Origin: Chrysoporthe austroafricana | Lineage: Eukaryota; Ascomycota; Sordariomycetes; Diaporthales; Cryphonectriaceae | Direction: 5' to 3' | DNA: 64,000 bases | NCBI GenBank assembly: GCA_001051155.2 | Contig: JYIP02000011.1 | Span: 372,001-436,000, forward strand | Shown: one piece after another, positions 20,561 to 32,960 of the stretch | Position numbering within the stretch: the stretch's first letter is position 1 | Layout of the letters: the number at the start of each line of letters is the position of its first letter | Notes under the pieces: model-generated | Databases searched by the model: none | Told to the model about the DNA's origin: nothing | Seen by the model: the letters and a program-made list of their open reading frames with translations, nothing else | Program-made: the position numbers and the translations under genes

Positions 20561-21556
20561 TTTTTATTTCATTTTGGTTTTATATCTTATAAATATATAA
20601 AGCGTATTTATTTAACGGCCTTTTTAATCTTTATATTTTTATATATAAAGCAATAATTATATTATTTTATCTTTAAAAAATAATATAAAAGCTAAATAAT
20701 AAAGTTATTTCATATATAAATTATTATTATAATGCGGAAAAATAAATATATTATAATTGAAAAGATTAAATAAATATTATAATTATAAATTTAAAAAGCA
20801 ATATTACGTTTTTCTCAATATATATTATATTAAAAAAATAAAAGCAATAGCTTTATATAATTTCGTAAAATAATAATAATTAAAAAAATAATTAATTTTT
20901 ATTTATTAATATAAAATAAATATAATAAACTTTTAAAAAAAATAAAATAAAAAGAAATTCGATAATAAATTATATTTAAATATTAATATAATTAAATAGT
21001 AATTATTTTAATTCGATAAATTTCTTTAGCTTTTATTTTAAAAAAATAAACAAATATTATTAAATAAATAATAAATAAATAATAAATATTATATAATATA
21101 TTAATATATAAAATATATAAAAAGGAATAAAATAAATTTATACGATTTTTCGAAATATTATATTATTTATATAAAAACAAAAAATAGCAGAATTTATTAA
21201 ATAATAAATAAAAAATATAGCTGAAATTATTAAAAGTATAAAAAAAGTAAAGAAATAATAAAAAGTAAAAAAAAATGCTATTATATTTTAAAAAGTTTAA
21301 AAAAGCAATTAAAAAAAAAAGAAAATTATTATTTTGCAAAATAAAAGTTTAAAACAAACCTTTTAAAAGCGCTTTAATTAAACTAATAAATTTATAATAA
21401 TTAAAAAAGTAAGTAAGAATATTTAAAAATATTAAATAAAATTTATAAAAAAAGAAAAGATAAAAGGTTTTAAATAAAATTAGCTAATTTATTATAATAT
21501 TAATATAAATTTACTTTTAATTTGAATATATTATAGAATTAATAAAATATAATTGA
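20561..21556. other. AT-rich stretch with no recognisable gene
   Basis: It is mostly A-rich on the plus strand, with runs of aataaa and ataaat and no significant open frame. It could be the coding strand of a decayed transposon, but no motif could be read. Confidence 0.5.
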
Positions 21557-22130
21557 TTGTAAACGTACTAAAATATATTATAAAGCATAATTTTCCTAAA
21601 AAAGTAAACTATATTAAGAGTATATTAGGGTATTATATATGCCCTTTAATAAGGATATAGCATTCACTTAGTAAATTCATTGCGTATTTATTAAGGAATT
21701 TACTATAAATTTACTAGGCGAATTTATTATAAATTCATTACGTTTATAAGTTTTGCTATTAATTGCCGGCCCTTTATAACCTTTATTTATAAAGGAAGCT
21801 AATAATTAAGGACGTCTTGGGCGGCAATAGTACAATATAATAGGATTTTGGGTTATATAATAAGGAAAAGCATAATAGCATTATTGGATAAAAGAGATTA
21901 TATAGGAAATAACGATCGTTTTATAAAGCCAATTCGTATTAAAGTTTTAATAGGTAAACGTGCTTATGCCGGGAACTTAAATAATAAATATGCTTATACC
22001 GGAAACTAAAAAGAAACCAGTTTATGCTAAGGATTTAAAATTGATTTTCCATTTCAATCGGTTATGCTTAAAAAAGATAGATATATATAGTATTTATATA
22101 TAATAAGACTGGCCGATATCCAAGTATATA
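21557..22130 (-). repeat. LTR of C1 (3' LTR of a minus-strand element)
   Basis: It is shared with 31971-32960 (interrupted there by a solo LTR) and, inverted and decayed, with 17060-17580. The left end is near gtaaacgtact. Internal landmarks are a repeated TAATAAATTCATT-type block (21670-21745), the GC-rich island attgccggccctttataacc (21761-21780) and three related GTAAACGTGCTTATGCCGG-like units (21950-22040). The right boundary was set where both copies enter gccgatat sequence and is approximate. Confidence 0.6.
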
Positions 22131-22444
22131 TCGGTAATGCTTAATCGTATTTACTGCCGAAATATTTAATATAAATATAACCAAAAACCAAAATTGCTTG
22201 TAAATATTAATAGAATATATAGCTTTTAGATAATAGGGTATTAAATGGGTATAAATAATAGTAAATATAAAGTGAAATTACGATAAGATATATCGGCATG
22301 CGAAATCGATAGCCGTATAAGGTTATCGCATAGCGATATCGTAACCGGTTTTTAATATAAATAGCTAAATCTATAAATTATTGGAAAAAAGCAGCATTAT
22401 ATGCTGCTAATAAGGTTATATTTATAAATAATAGCTATATTTAT

Positions 22445-24191
22445 TAGTTAAAAGTAATTTCTCGGGTTTTAGCAAAGCTTTAAAGTTCGGTAAGTTATAA
22501 AAGAATATAATAAATAATTTTTCTTTTCCGATATAATCGCAAAAGTCGATATAATTATAAATATCAAGCTATAAGGTCTTAACTAGCTTATACGCTTAAA
22601 TATAAGATTTAAAGCCTATTATACGATTTTAGTATTGCAAAGATTAAGCGGTATTAAAATAGTTTTTGTTTTCATCAGCTCATTTCTAAAAAATAGCGTT
22701 AAAATCGTAATTCATATCGTCTTTTATAAAAACGATTTTAGTAGCCTTGAAATTATATTCGAAACGGAAGATTTGGTTTATAATAAAATACAAGCCCGAC
22801 CGGTTAAATAAAATAATAAAATCAAAGTTGCGAAACTAAATAACGAATTCGTATATATATTCTCTTATAGTAAAAGGGAAAAAGTACTGGATATAATTAT
22901 CGTAAATTCCGATAATACCGAACTTAATATTATTATAAATAGCAAAGCTATTAGTAATATAAAGACGGTTAATGCCGAAATTGCTTCTTTAAGTAAAATT
23001 ATAGCATATATATTCTTTGAAAGTATAAAGGGCTAGCATGCGGTAATATACCGCAATTTCGGCCTTAATGGCTTTAGATTTAAAGTTATATTTGATAAAT
23101 AAGGCGGGGGCAGTACGAAACGTAGCTCGTAAAAGCAAAGTATTACTAATATTAATTCGGGAAGCTTTATTTAATATGGCTAATAGACTAGCTATATTCG
23201 GTAAGTTATTTTCGGTTAAGTCGATAATATTATTTATAATTCAATAGCGCTTGGCTAATATTATAAAATTTCGTTCTATTATAACAAATAAGCTTAGTTT
23301 AATAATTAGTATAATAAGCTTAAAAGCTTTAAGTTTAATTAAAACTAGCTTGATATTCTTGGCTATTTTCTTCTAAATAGCGAAAGCCGTATTACGATTA
23401 TATTTATAAATTATAACGATTTCAATTATATTAGCTGTATAGCGTATAGCATTTACTTCCCTTTTAATGAAATTGCTATAATTGCTTAATATTATTTATT
23501 TAGCCTTATTTTTAATATAACGGCTATACTTATTTCGTAAGCGATTGTCTTTCGATATTATAATAAGAAATAAAATGCAATAAGCTATTAATAGGGTATA
23601 TAAAGCAAGGATAAGATTACAAACGATAAGTGAATTCGAAATAAATTTAAGCAATATTTCTTTAATAAAGTTATTTATTAATTTATTATTTGTATTTTCA
23701 TTCGTAATAGCATTTACGCTAATAAAAGTATTTGAATAAAGTTCTTATTTTTTGTAAATAGGGCTAGAACGGTTAATTTATAATAGCATAAAATATTATA
23801 AAATAAGTTTTTAAATTTCTTTAACAATTAATAGCTAACCGATATTGCTATTGCTTAGCTTAATATTAAAGATATAAATATTATATTCGACTTTTCGATT
23901 TATTATATCGGTATAACCTTTACTAATTAGCGCTTAACGAAAGGCTATTATATAAGCTTTTTAATAACGAAAGAAATTATTTAAATAGTTTTTCGTTATA
24001 TAAGTATTATAGTAAAAACGGCTTTTGCTATTATATAAGTATATAGCCTACCGATATCCTTCCAGAGAATGGCGGTTTTTGAATAATACTTTATAAATAT
24101 ACTTAGCGTATTATATAGTTCTGCTTTTTCGGCAGATTTTGGAAAGTTCTTCCTAAAATATAAAATATAGCATTATATAGAAATTAAGCAT
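22445..24191 (-). pseudogene. Unidentified family C protein with hydrophobic segment, downstream of integrase
   Basis: The minus-strand frame can be followed from a possible ATG at 24191 for up to about 580 codons, with stops mainly at likely Gln/Trp codons. The N-terminal part reads ELSKICRKSRT and LNNFFRY. A strongly hydrophobic stretch of about 25 residues (LIVCNLILALYTLLIAYC, then ILFLIII; about 23550-23630) precedes a basic segment KDNRLRNKYSRYIKNKA, then RREVNAIRY-like and NLPNIASLLAILNKASRAN blocks. C2 has the same frame at 33295-34500, more intact. I do not recognise the family. Its position after integrase is where envelope-like genes sit in some Ty3/gypsy elements, but no envelope motif is visible, and RIP raises apparent hydrophobicity (Ile, Phe, Tyr). 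Confidence 0.5.
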
Positions 24192-24479
24192 AGCTAAACG
24201 TATTATTTCTTATTAATCTTAATCTTATAGCAAAGCATTTATAAAAAAATATAATTTGATAATCGTATAATGCATTTTGGATATAATAATATTAATAGCT
24301 TTATTAGCATAATCTTCGCAAATTTATAGAAACTTAATAGAATAAAGCGAAATTAATAATAATACTAGCTTAATGCTCAAAAATAATATTCAAAAATATA
24401 ATGAAAAATAGTAACAATAAAGCAATATAGCTAATTATAATAAGTAAAAGAAGATAATAATTATAAATACGCTAATAGG

Positions 24480-24776
24480 AAAAAGAAAATAAAATGAATT
24501 TATTAGCAATTTACGAAATAATAGCCTTTTGCATTTGCTAGAAATTCATTTGCTTTATTTAACAGTTGCTTTTACTTTAATACGCATTACGGATTCTTTC
24601 GATTTCTTAGAATAAGTAAACTAGCTTGTTTCAGTATATTTTCTGTTTATAAGTTGCGCTTTGACCTGCTTCGTTTTTATAAAGCAATTACGATAATATT
24701 TCTTAATTCAAGAATTTCTTTCGTTAATAGCTGCTTTCGCTTTATTCCTTCTTGCAATTCGGCTATAGTTTCGCAT
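24480..24776 (-). pseudogene. Unidentified basic reading frame in C1
   Basis: The minus strand from ATG 24776 reads MRNYSRIARRNKAKAAINER and continues with many Lys/Arg (KKYYRNCFIKTKQVKAQL), with stops at probable Gln/Trp. C2 has the same block at about 34780-35090. It may be the basic C-terminal tail of the polyprotein or a separate protein. No family recognised. Confidence 0.35.
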
Positions 24777-25099
24777 TTCCGTTAGAAATTATATATTATT
24801 TTATTTGCGTTTAGGATATTACAAAGCATCTATATATTATAATAGCTAAAGTAATTTATTTATTTTATTAAGTATTCAATTTTGCGCGAATTACGTTTAT
24901 ATTTTTGCTTATAGCAGCTAATTATCCTTTCTAGCTTATAATATTAATAATTTTTTAAATATTTCTCGATATTCGAATTTTCTAGCATATTTACTAAGTC
25001 TTAATATATAAGGTTATATTTATAAAGGTTTATTTTAAGAAAGTTTATAAGCGTTAATTGTATTATTAAGATTATTAAATAGATATTTATATAAAGAAC

Positions 25100-26300
25100 C
25101 AATTTCAATTTATATATTAAGTTCTTTAACTTTTGAATAATTTGGAAAAGTCTTATTCTCTATAATAAAAACTTTAATAATAAGTTATTTAGCAATAAAT
25201 ATTTATAGCTTAAACGAATATATATTTAATTATTTAGTTCGAAAATTATCTGGCAATAATATTTGTTATATTGCATTTTAGCTGCTATTTACGTTTCGGC
25301 AAAGAAAAATTAAGCTTTTTCTTAAAAGATTTCTTTTGCTAGGAATATTATATCCTTTATCTATTAGCTTAATAATAAGTTAAATCCGAATAGCATTTAG
25401 CTAGTTAAATATTTTATAATTCGGTTATATGCATTATTCAAATTAAATTTTATTGCTAGTATTATTTCGGTTTATTCTATATTAGGGTAAGCAGTAATGA
25501 AATACCGAATTGCTATTTCAATTATTCGGTTTTTTATTTCAGATTGCTTATCCGTTTGCAGATATAAGGCTGTAAAGTAAGCAAGTTTCGTTCCGATAGC
25601 CTTTTATAAATATTTCCAGAATTCCGATAAGAATTTCGAATTTCTATCTGAAATAATCCTTTTAAGTATTCCCTAGCTAATAATATAAAATATTTATAAA
25701 ATAAGAGTTGCTTAGTCTATTATAATATATACTGCATTGCTTGGTATAATAATCGTAATTTTGGAATATTTATTTATAATTATAAGAAATATATTCAGAA
25801 ATAGTATTTTAGCTAAAGCTTATATAATATTTATAAATAGCATTATTAATAGCCTTATAATAAAATTTATAATAATAATATAGAATAAGATTAATGGAAA
25901 GAATACAAATTGTATTTCTTTTATAAATTATTATAAGTCGTTTTTATTTTCGTTATAAGCTTAATATATCGATATATAATTTCGTATTTTAGCATAATAA
26001 TATCTAATAATAAATTGATCTATTAAGTCGTATTATATGCGGTTTATGCCGAAATAATATTTTCTATTATAAGCTTCTTTAATGAAATCTAATGCTATTT
26101 TATTCGGGATATATAATCGTTATTTCCTATAATAGTCTTTGAGAAATAATAAGCTATTATAATTTAATATGAAAAGTAATCGGGCAATTTTATTTGGATC
26201 TTTCAGTTATTCGATTATTTTGGATTATAAAGAGTATTTTTCGTATTCTTTCTTAATATGCCTTTTCATTTCGCTATTTATAGATATTTTATTAAAAATT
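25100..26300 (-). pseudogene. C1 integrase, degenerate
   Basis: The minus strand near 25590-25690 contains the catalytic-Asp block IISDRNSKFLSEFWKY, followed by an Ile-Gly-Thr-Lys-Leu-Ala, Thr-Asp-x-Gln-Ser-Glu and Ala-Tyr-Pro-Asn-Ile-Glu series typical of Ty3/gypsy integrase (second Asp and Glu regions). Its sequence differs clearly from the family A integrase. Confidence 0.65.
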
Positions 26301-26349
26301 TGCATAAATTTATTTTCTTATATTTTATTTAGAATGCTCTTATTATTAA

Positions 26350-27500
26350 TAAGTTTCTGAGTAAATAGTTCCCAATATATAATATATTTTCAAGTCGAAT
26401 TGGCTTAAATCTTCTGAAACGAAAATTAGCTATATATTTGCTTTAATCTTATTTATTATATTTATAAATAATAAATAAATAATGCTAATTATCGTTATAT
26501 AATCGATAAAAATATAAATTAGCTTAGCTTAATTCGATTTTATTATTATTTGCAATTTTCGTATTAGCTATATTAAATAAGCTATTTCAAGCTTTATAAG
26601 CTAATACTTTCGTTCTATTTCATTAATTATCTTGCTTAAATAAAGGATTAATTATATAGCTATATTTGCTATTAGCAATATTCTGTTCTATATATAATTA
26701 TTTATTAATTAGAAAATAATACTTGAAAATCCTATTTCTTTAAACGCATTTAGCTAAATAAAAAGAAGTTTATTTGGGATATAATAAAATAAAGCATTTT
26801 TAGTTTTTAAAGCTATTTTGAAATCGTAAAAACTATTAATTTTATTTAGTATTAAATCGAAATTGGTTTGTATAATATAGTTTTGCTATTTTATATTTGA
26901 AAGTAAATAATTCGATTAGCGAATTTCGCTTAGCATTTTAGTTTTCTTTTTTTGAAATAGATTAACTTGATAATTATATTTAGAAATTAAGTAATATAAA
27001 TATCTTATAAATTTAATAAACTTTTTCAGTTATTGGAATGTTTTAGAAAATTCCAAATTGCGAATAGCTTATATCCGGTATTCCGTATTGGAAATTCCGA
27101 ATTTGTTTACTTTGAATCTTAAAATTTGGACTAAAAGATACTCAAAAAATAACTTAAATCCTGTTAATGAAATATTTTTGCGTAAAAAATAGTAAGAAAA
27201 TAATTTGTAAGTATTGCAAATAGTTTTATAATTAAATAAATAATAATATTATCTATAAAAGCGGAAATAAACTTATAATATAATTATAAGAATTGATTTA
27301 TAAAATGCTAAATATAAAATAGTAAATTTTGAAATCTTATAAGTAGAATTTTATCCTTTTTTAATTGCGATAATTAATAATAATAAATCGGTCTTTATAA
27401 TTTGGATATATTAGAAATTAATAGAAAAATTGTTATATATTTATTACTGTAATATATTTTTTTTTCTTAGCTATTTAATAATTTCTTATTATAATAGCAA
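26350..27500 (-). pseudogene. C1 RT (C-terminal part) and RNase H, degenerate
   Basis: Minus-strand RNase H reads LNAFKEIGFSSIIFQL, ILYLSKIINEIERKYQPIKLE and EDLSQFDLKIYYI-x-GT, the order LSK...T/NExERxYxPxELE...FDLxIxYxPG of a fungal Ty3/gypsy lineage. RT thumb sequence lies about 26950-27100. The RT palm was not located with confidence. Confidence 0.6.
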
Positions 27501-28574
27501 AAGGTAAGTATTAAAGATTAAGATTTTATTTAAAGCGTATAAATTAATTATTATATATATATATATATTTAGCTATTTATATTCTTCTAAATTATAAAGA
27601 TTAATAAACCGAAAAGCGTTATATTTATAACTTATTTAAAACTTTATTAATTATTTTTTAGTTTTCTTTATTTAAATAATATAGCTTTTATTTTATTTTC
27701 TAATTTTGCTATTTTTCGATTAAATTAACCTTTATTTATTATTAATTGATTGGCATATTAATAAGACTTATATTTTTGAAAACTTTAATATATATTTGTA
27801 TTAATTTTATAATTTTATAAAGAAATTCTAATAAATGCTTGCAAATATATATACTGAAATTAATTTCCGATTCTTTAATAGTTTTATCTTTCCGAATCCT
27901 TAATTTATTATTGTTTTCGAAATAATCTTTTATTTCGAAAGTTTTTATATCCAGGAATCGGTGTTCTTCTAGCTATTTTCCAGTAATTTCCGCAATTTAT
28001 TGGAAAATATATTTAATAAATAATAATTGGTTTAAATTTAACTTTCTTAAAAGCTATAATTTATTTTTAATTTATTAAAAAAAGTATTATTACGCAATAT
28101 AATAATAATTATCTTAATTTGCTAGCAGAATTATATAATTTGTTTAAAATAATTCGATTATTTTTAGAAATTAGTTTTTCTAAATTTTTAAAAAGATTGC
28201 CGCTTAATTCGTTATTAAGATTTCTTTAATTTAATAGCCTATTAAGCAATTCATTTACCCTTTCTATTACAGCTTGAATAGAAAAGTTATATTTTTGAAA
28301 TTTGCTTAATATTAATAAAGATAATCTTATAAGATTTAAATAGCATTACCGTTATAATTACGGCTCTTACTTACCGGAATTATATTAATATTCGGGCGAA
28401 TATTTTTACTTTTACTATAATGCTATTAAAATAATCAAATCGTAAAGACAATTCTAAATTTAGAATATTTATTTCGTAAGGAATATTATATTCTTATTTT
28501 AGCAAAATGCTTGCTTCTAATCAATCCAGTATTCAAGCTTTTATTCGAATATATAATATAATTAAATAGTTATA
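27500..28574 (-). pseudogene. C1 upstream coding region (gag/protease side), unassigned
   Basis: The minus strand 28570-28250 reads NYIIYSNKSLNTGLIRSKHF, YSLRNKYSKFRI and NIIPVSKSRNYN with Gln/Trp-type stops, so it is coding, but gag and protease motifs were not recognised. The 5' end of the element lies beyond A5 and outside the window. Confidence 0.4.
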
Positions 28575-28989
28575 TATTATAAACCAATATGCAGAACTAA
28601 ATTACGGGCTTAAAACTATTTGAAAAAACGACTTATTCGGTATTATGCTTTTCAGACTTAACTGCAAAACCAACCAAATGCTTATATAAGCAAGGGTTAA
28701 GGGTAAGATAGCCAGGATAGCTAAGCTATCCAAGCTATTCCAATTGAAGAGTTGGATATATAAAGATAAGACCTTTACTAAATAGATTGCTATAGCTTTT
28801 TAGTTATAAATCTAAATACTACTTGAACTTTACGAATTATTCAAGTAATAGCTGCTCTAAGCTTATAAATATTGCGAGAACTCTATTAAAGTATTTCGGT
28901 ATTCAAAGTTTATACTTAATACCGCTTTTATTAGCATAAACCCTTTAACTTTACAGTATATTTTAAGATTGCTATAGCATTTATAATAT
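28575..28989 (+). repeat. 5' LTR of A5
   Basis: It is 415 bp, tattataaacc...gcatttataata. The palindromic module GGATAGCTAAGCTATCC lies at about 28705-28745. agttataaatct at 28802-28813 is the predicted R start. Confidence 0.88.
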
Positions 28990-28991
28990 TT

Positions 28992-29000
28992 TTACGATTC
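28992..29000 (+). other. Primer-binding site of A5 (subfamily B)
   Basis: TTTACGATT follows the LTR by two bases. It is complementary to A(G/A)TCGTAAA, the subfamily B RNA start. The A5 LTR copy reads AGTTATAAA after RIP-type changes. Confidence 0.55.
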
Positions 29001-29009
29001 TTATTTAAG

Positions 29010-30920
29010 AACGGTTTAATATATACTCTTTAAGCAATACCCGAAATACGATAGCGTTTCAGATTCTATCTTTTTTCAATAACTCAGCTTTTTAAGAAAA
29101 AGCCCTAGCTATCCTTACTAATAAGCAATTCCAAGAACAGAATATAGCCTTGTATTAGTAACTTGAAAAAGTTAAGAATAAGGTTTTCCGTTTTAATGCT
29201 TTATAGCAAGCTAAAGCTTTTAAGCTCGATAAGCCAGGATTTTATAAAAGCATATGCAGAAACTTTCAGGCTTTCTTAATATAACTTAAAGCTTATTTCA
29301 AGCATTATAGCATTCAATTCAGGATTACTTACAATAAGATTGATTTTGCGGAAAGCTGTTTCGAAAGGCTCGTTTTCCAGTAATAAAAGCTAACTTTCCG
29401 CAATTATTTGGATAATAGCGAAACATTTCGTTCCGAGGATACTAAGCATATCTTCTAGCATTATTTTAATTTCGAAATAGTTCTTATAAAGACTTTTAGA
29501 GATCCGGACGAACGACGCATTGCGGTACGATAATTAAAGGCATTCCGACAGACTAGTTTAGCTGCGAATTATATAGCTAAATTTAAATAAATTGTAGCCT
29601 ATCTGAATTACGAAAATAAACCCTTTATAAACGCTTATTACGCAAGATTTAAGAAAAAGGTTAAAGATAAATTCTATAAAGAAAATCGACTCGAAAAACT
29701 TAATGAATTTATTAATAAAGCGGTTCGTATCGATAATCGACTTTATAAGCGTTAATAGCAATAGCAGAAAAATTATAATAGTATTCCGAAATATTAATTA
29801 AACTTTAAAAAGCGTAAATTCTAGCAGAAAAACCGAAATAGCACGGCTTATTCCGATACGATATATGCCGGACTTATAGAAATAAATACTTTTATACGAA
29901 AATAGCGCAAAAGGGTTACTTGTTATAATTGCAGCAAGAAAGGCTATATTGCTTGTAATTGCTATTAAGAAAAGAAAAAGCGAGAATAGAAACTAGTCCC
30001 GGAAAGATAAATTAATATCGTTTAATAATAAAAACTTAATTAGCTAAATAAAAATATTTTGTTAGAATAAATAATAGACCTTAATTATAATAATATAAGC
30101 TAAATAGTTTATTATTAAGATTATTGCTTATCGCATTTTTCGGAAAAAAAAGGTTTAAAATAGTTTCTATATAAACTTAAAGGGCAAAAGCAATTTATTA
30201 TAAGAAAGAAAAGCTTTCTTTACAATACGGTTATAAATAGCAGCAATTCAGACTATTTAAGCAACCCGCTAAATATTAAGGAAATAGATTTAAGAAAGTT
30301 TCCTTTAAACTATTATTTCGAACGATAATGGGAAGCAATAATAAAAGAAGAAATTAGCACTTGATAAATAAAAATATTTACGCTTAATGCTATATTCGAA
30401 AAAGCATTGTTGCAAAATAAGCAGCTAAATAACTTACTAACCCTTATATTCGAAAAAGAATTTATTACGGAAACAGAAAAGGCGAATACTCAATATATTA
30501 AATAATTACGCTAAGAATATAATAATTAGATAACCAAGCATATAAAAATTGAGCATTTTGTTTATAAGCTTATATTATAAAAACTCTTTTAAAGCATTTC
30601 ATTCCAGAATAGCAAATATAAATTTCAGGAAAATAAAAAGATTAATTATTTATACTTTCATTATTATAAACTTGCTTGGATATATTATATTTATTATAAT
30701 TGCCAGATATATTTTAACGAGAAAGTTAAATATAATTGGTTTTTAATTAAAGAATAGGACTAGTTAATTTAGCTTATTACGGAATCCCAAAGCAAATATA
30801 AGAAAGTTTTGCATATTGAGAATAATAATGCTTATATAGGATTATTTAATAATTATTTATAGAAATGCATTTAAAGAAAAATAATATAGGAATAATGTTA
30901 TATTATAGCATGCTCTATTT
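29010..30920 (+). pseudogene. A5 gag with zinc knuckle and His/Cys linker, degenerate
   Basis: Plus-strand gag: capsid region with KNRFSGFLNI-like N-part, the conserved block NAYYARFKKKVKDKFYKENRLEKL (29630-29700, read with breaks), knuckle CYNCSKKGYIACNC (29921-29962) in which both leading cysteines are kept and only His is Tyr, then the linker with the Leu-Ala/Gly-x-Ile...Cys motif near 30640-30710. Pol is offset by -1 (1247 nt from knuckle Cys to active-site Asp). A short overlap of the two frames lies about 30885-30925. Confidence 0.75.
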
Positions 30921-31059
30921 ATATATAAAATAAGGTTAGAGAATAGCATAAATTACAAAAAGCTGAAAAAGCAAGGCAATACGGCTAGAGCCAAGCAAGG
31001 AAATTGGCAAAATAAGCTATAAAATAAGCTTAAAATATTCCAAAAAGAACGGATTGCTT

Positions 31060-31264
31060 ATAATGGGATAATAGCCGATTAGGATTATAAGGTTTCTATA
31101 CGCTGCTATTAAAGAAAACGAGAAGCATATTATTCTGAACGCATATATTAACAGGCAACGATACGGTACGTTATTAGATAATAGCATATAAAGAAATTTC
31201 ATTTTGCTAGAAATCGTTAATAGAGAATAAATTCTTTAGACGCAAAAAAAGGATCCTTATAAGC
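31060..31264 (+). pseudogene. A5 aspartic protease, cut by D2 and C2
   Basis: The block RYGTLLD-N-S-I, stop, RNFILLEIVNRE (31159-31230) matches the retropepsin active site with Ser-Gly changed to Asn-Ser. The gene is cut 35 bases later by D2. Confidence 0.65.
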
Positions 31265-31269
31265 TTAAT

Positions 31270-31949
31270 TATAAGAGAGCGAATATCGGTATAGGATAAA
31301 TATAAAAGTATATAGATCAAAAGTAAATATTCGGCTTAAATAATTATATAAGTATAGATAAAGAAGAGATAAGAAGAGGGTTAATTTCTGTTATATTAAT
31401 TGTTATATTATTATTGTTTCTTTTCCTTTCTATTTATTAAGAGTGGGCGGAAAGCGAAATATATATATTTGAAATTTCTATCTTTCTCGAATATTCTTTG
31501 CCACTTGATTTATAATTATAAGCTGTATTTATAAGAATTTATCAGCTTATTATAAATTAAAGTTGCATTTGTATTATTTGGTTTATCCGTTCGAAAGCGA
31601 TAGGGAAATAATTATTACAATAAGCTTTGCATTATGCAAGTTTGCTATTTGCTACTCGCTACTCTCTCGAATGTTCTAGCAGCTTCTGCTTACGTAATTA
31701 ACTGATTATATAATTATATTTTATATATAAGTATCGTTTATAATAGTTATAAATATAGCAACTCTAGCTTTATAGCTCGTATAGTTATTGAAATATTAAA
31801 AAATAAAGTTTTAATATTATTTATTTATTAACTTTTCTTCTTTTAATTATTTAAGCTTTTTATATTATTTATATATATATTTATATATTATTATAGAGCT
31901 TATTATTTATATCTTTATTATATTAATTATTTATATATATATGCTTATA
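31270..31949 (+). repeat. Solo LTR D2 in A5 protease region
   Basis: It is 680 bp, tataagagagcg...atgcttata, flanked by ttaat (31265-31269, 31950-31954). It is collinear with D1 along its whole length with mostly transition differences. It contains short inverted repeats around ataagctgtatttataag...cagcttat (31527-31553). Confidence 0.85.
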
Positions 31950-31970
31950 TTAATATTATAGAAAGAAAAT

Positions 31971-32960
31971 AATAGTAAACGTATTGAAATATATTATAAA
32001 GCATAATTTTTCTAAAAAGGTAAACTATGCTAAGAGTATATCAAAGCATTATATAAGCCTCCTAATAAAGGTATAGCATTTACTTAATAAATTTATTACG
32101 TATTTATTAAAGGATTTATTATAAATTTATTAAGTGAATCTATTATAAATTTACCGTATTTATAAGTTTTGCTATTAATTGCCGGCCCTTTATAACCTTT
32201 ATTTACAAAAGAAGCTAATAATTAAGGATATTTTGGGTAGCGGTAATATAATATAATAAGACTTTGAGTTATATAGCAAGGAAAAGCATAACAGCACTAT
32301 TGAACAAAAGAGATTATATAGGAAATAATAATCGTTTTATAAAGCCGACTTATACCAGAATCCTAATAAGTAAACGTGCTTATACTAAAGACTTGAATAA
32401 TAAATATGCTTATACCGGGAATTAAAAAGAAAACTTGCTTATACTAAGAACTTAAAATTAATCTTCCATTATAATCGGTTTATGCTTAAAGTAAATAGAT
32501 ATATATAATACTTATATATAATAATACTATAAACGCTACAACAAACTTAAAATTTACTATAGAGTTAAAAGGGTTTATATTAGCAAGAGCGGTGCTAAAT
32601 ATAAGCTTTGAATACTGAAATACGTTTAGTAGAGTAATGCAATGTTTATAAGCCTTGAGCGGCTATTATTTAAGTAATTTAATAAGGTCCAAATAGTATT
32701 TAAATTTATAATTGAAAAGCTATAATAATTTGTTTAATAAATATCTTATTCTTATATATTTAACTCTTCGGTTTTGAATTATCGGCTTACTGAGTAATCT
32801 AATAATCCAGTAATTCATATCTTATTTAACCCTAACCCTTGATTATATAAGCGGATATAAGTTCTTTTCGGGCGGGGCTAGAAGTATAATGCTCTAGCAG
32901 TTTCTTTTATATATTGCATACTCTAGCTTATATATTAAATTATAATAAATAAAGCTAGCC
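31971..32960 (-). repeat. LTR of C2, split by a family A solo LTR
   Basis: It matches 21557-22130 including the island attgccggccctttataacc at 32179-32198 and the three aaacgtgcttata-like units (32373-32450). The last bases before gccgatatt lie after the solo LTR. Confidence 0.6.
32525..32947 (-). repeat. Family A solo LTR in C2
   Basis: It is 423 bp, tactataaacgc...ttataata, flanked by aataa (32520-32524, 32948-32952). C1 has the uninterrupted target ataataagactggccgat at 22125-22143. It is presumably the product of LTR-LTR recombination. Confidence 0.88.

Larger units (their letters stand above)
21557..28574 (-). mobile_element. Element C1: second Ty3/gypsy family with extra 3' coding region, minus strand
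   Basis: The left end is an LTR-like sequence (21557-22130). On the minus strand, reading leftwards, come an undefined gag/protease region (28574-27500), RT/RNase H (27500-26350), integrase (26300-25100), and about 3 kb of further reading frames (25000-22400). The right end is cut by insertion of A5 at 28575. The same order is seen in C2 (31971-35460 plus 42796-43109), so the extra region belongs to the element. All coding parts carry RIP stops. Confidence 0.7.
28575..31970 (+). mobile_element. Element A5: 5' part of a plus-strand chromovirus inserted in C1
   Basis: It contains a 5' LTR (28575-28989), primer-binding site, gag, linker and protease. The protease region is interrupted by solo LTR D2 (31270-31949), and after 16 more bases (31955-31970) by family C element C2. 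The rest of A5 is expected right of the window. The left target flank is ttata (28570-28574). Confidence 0.85.

Noticed and set aside
16588..21556. Mitochondrial DNA insertion because of extreme A/T
   Set aside because: Retroelement protein blocks and LTR landmarks can be read in the block and no mitochondrial gene or tRNA is recognisable.
26169..26360. 63-residue hydrophobic plus-strand open frame
   Set aside because: It is antisense to C1 RNase H/integrase, which reads well on the minus strand.
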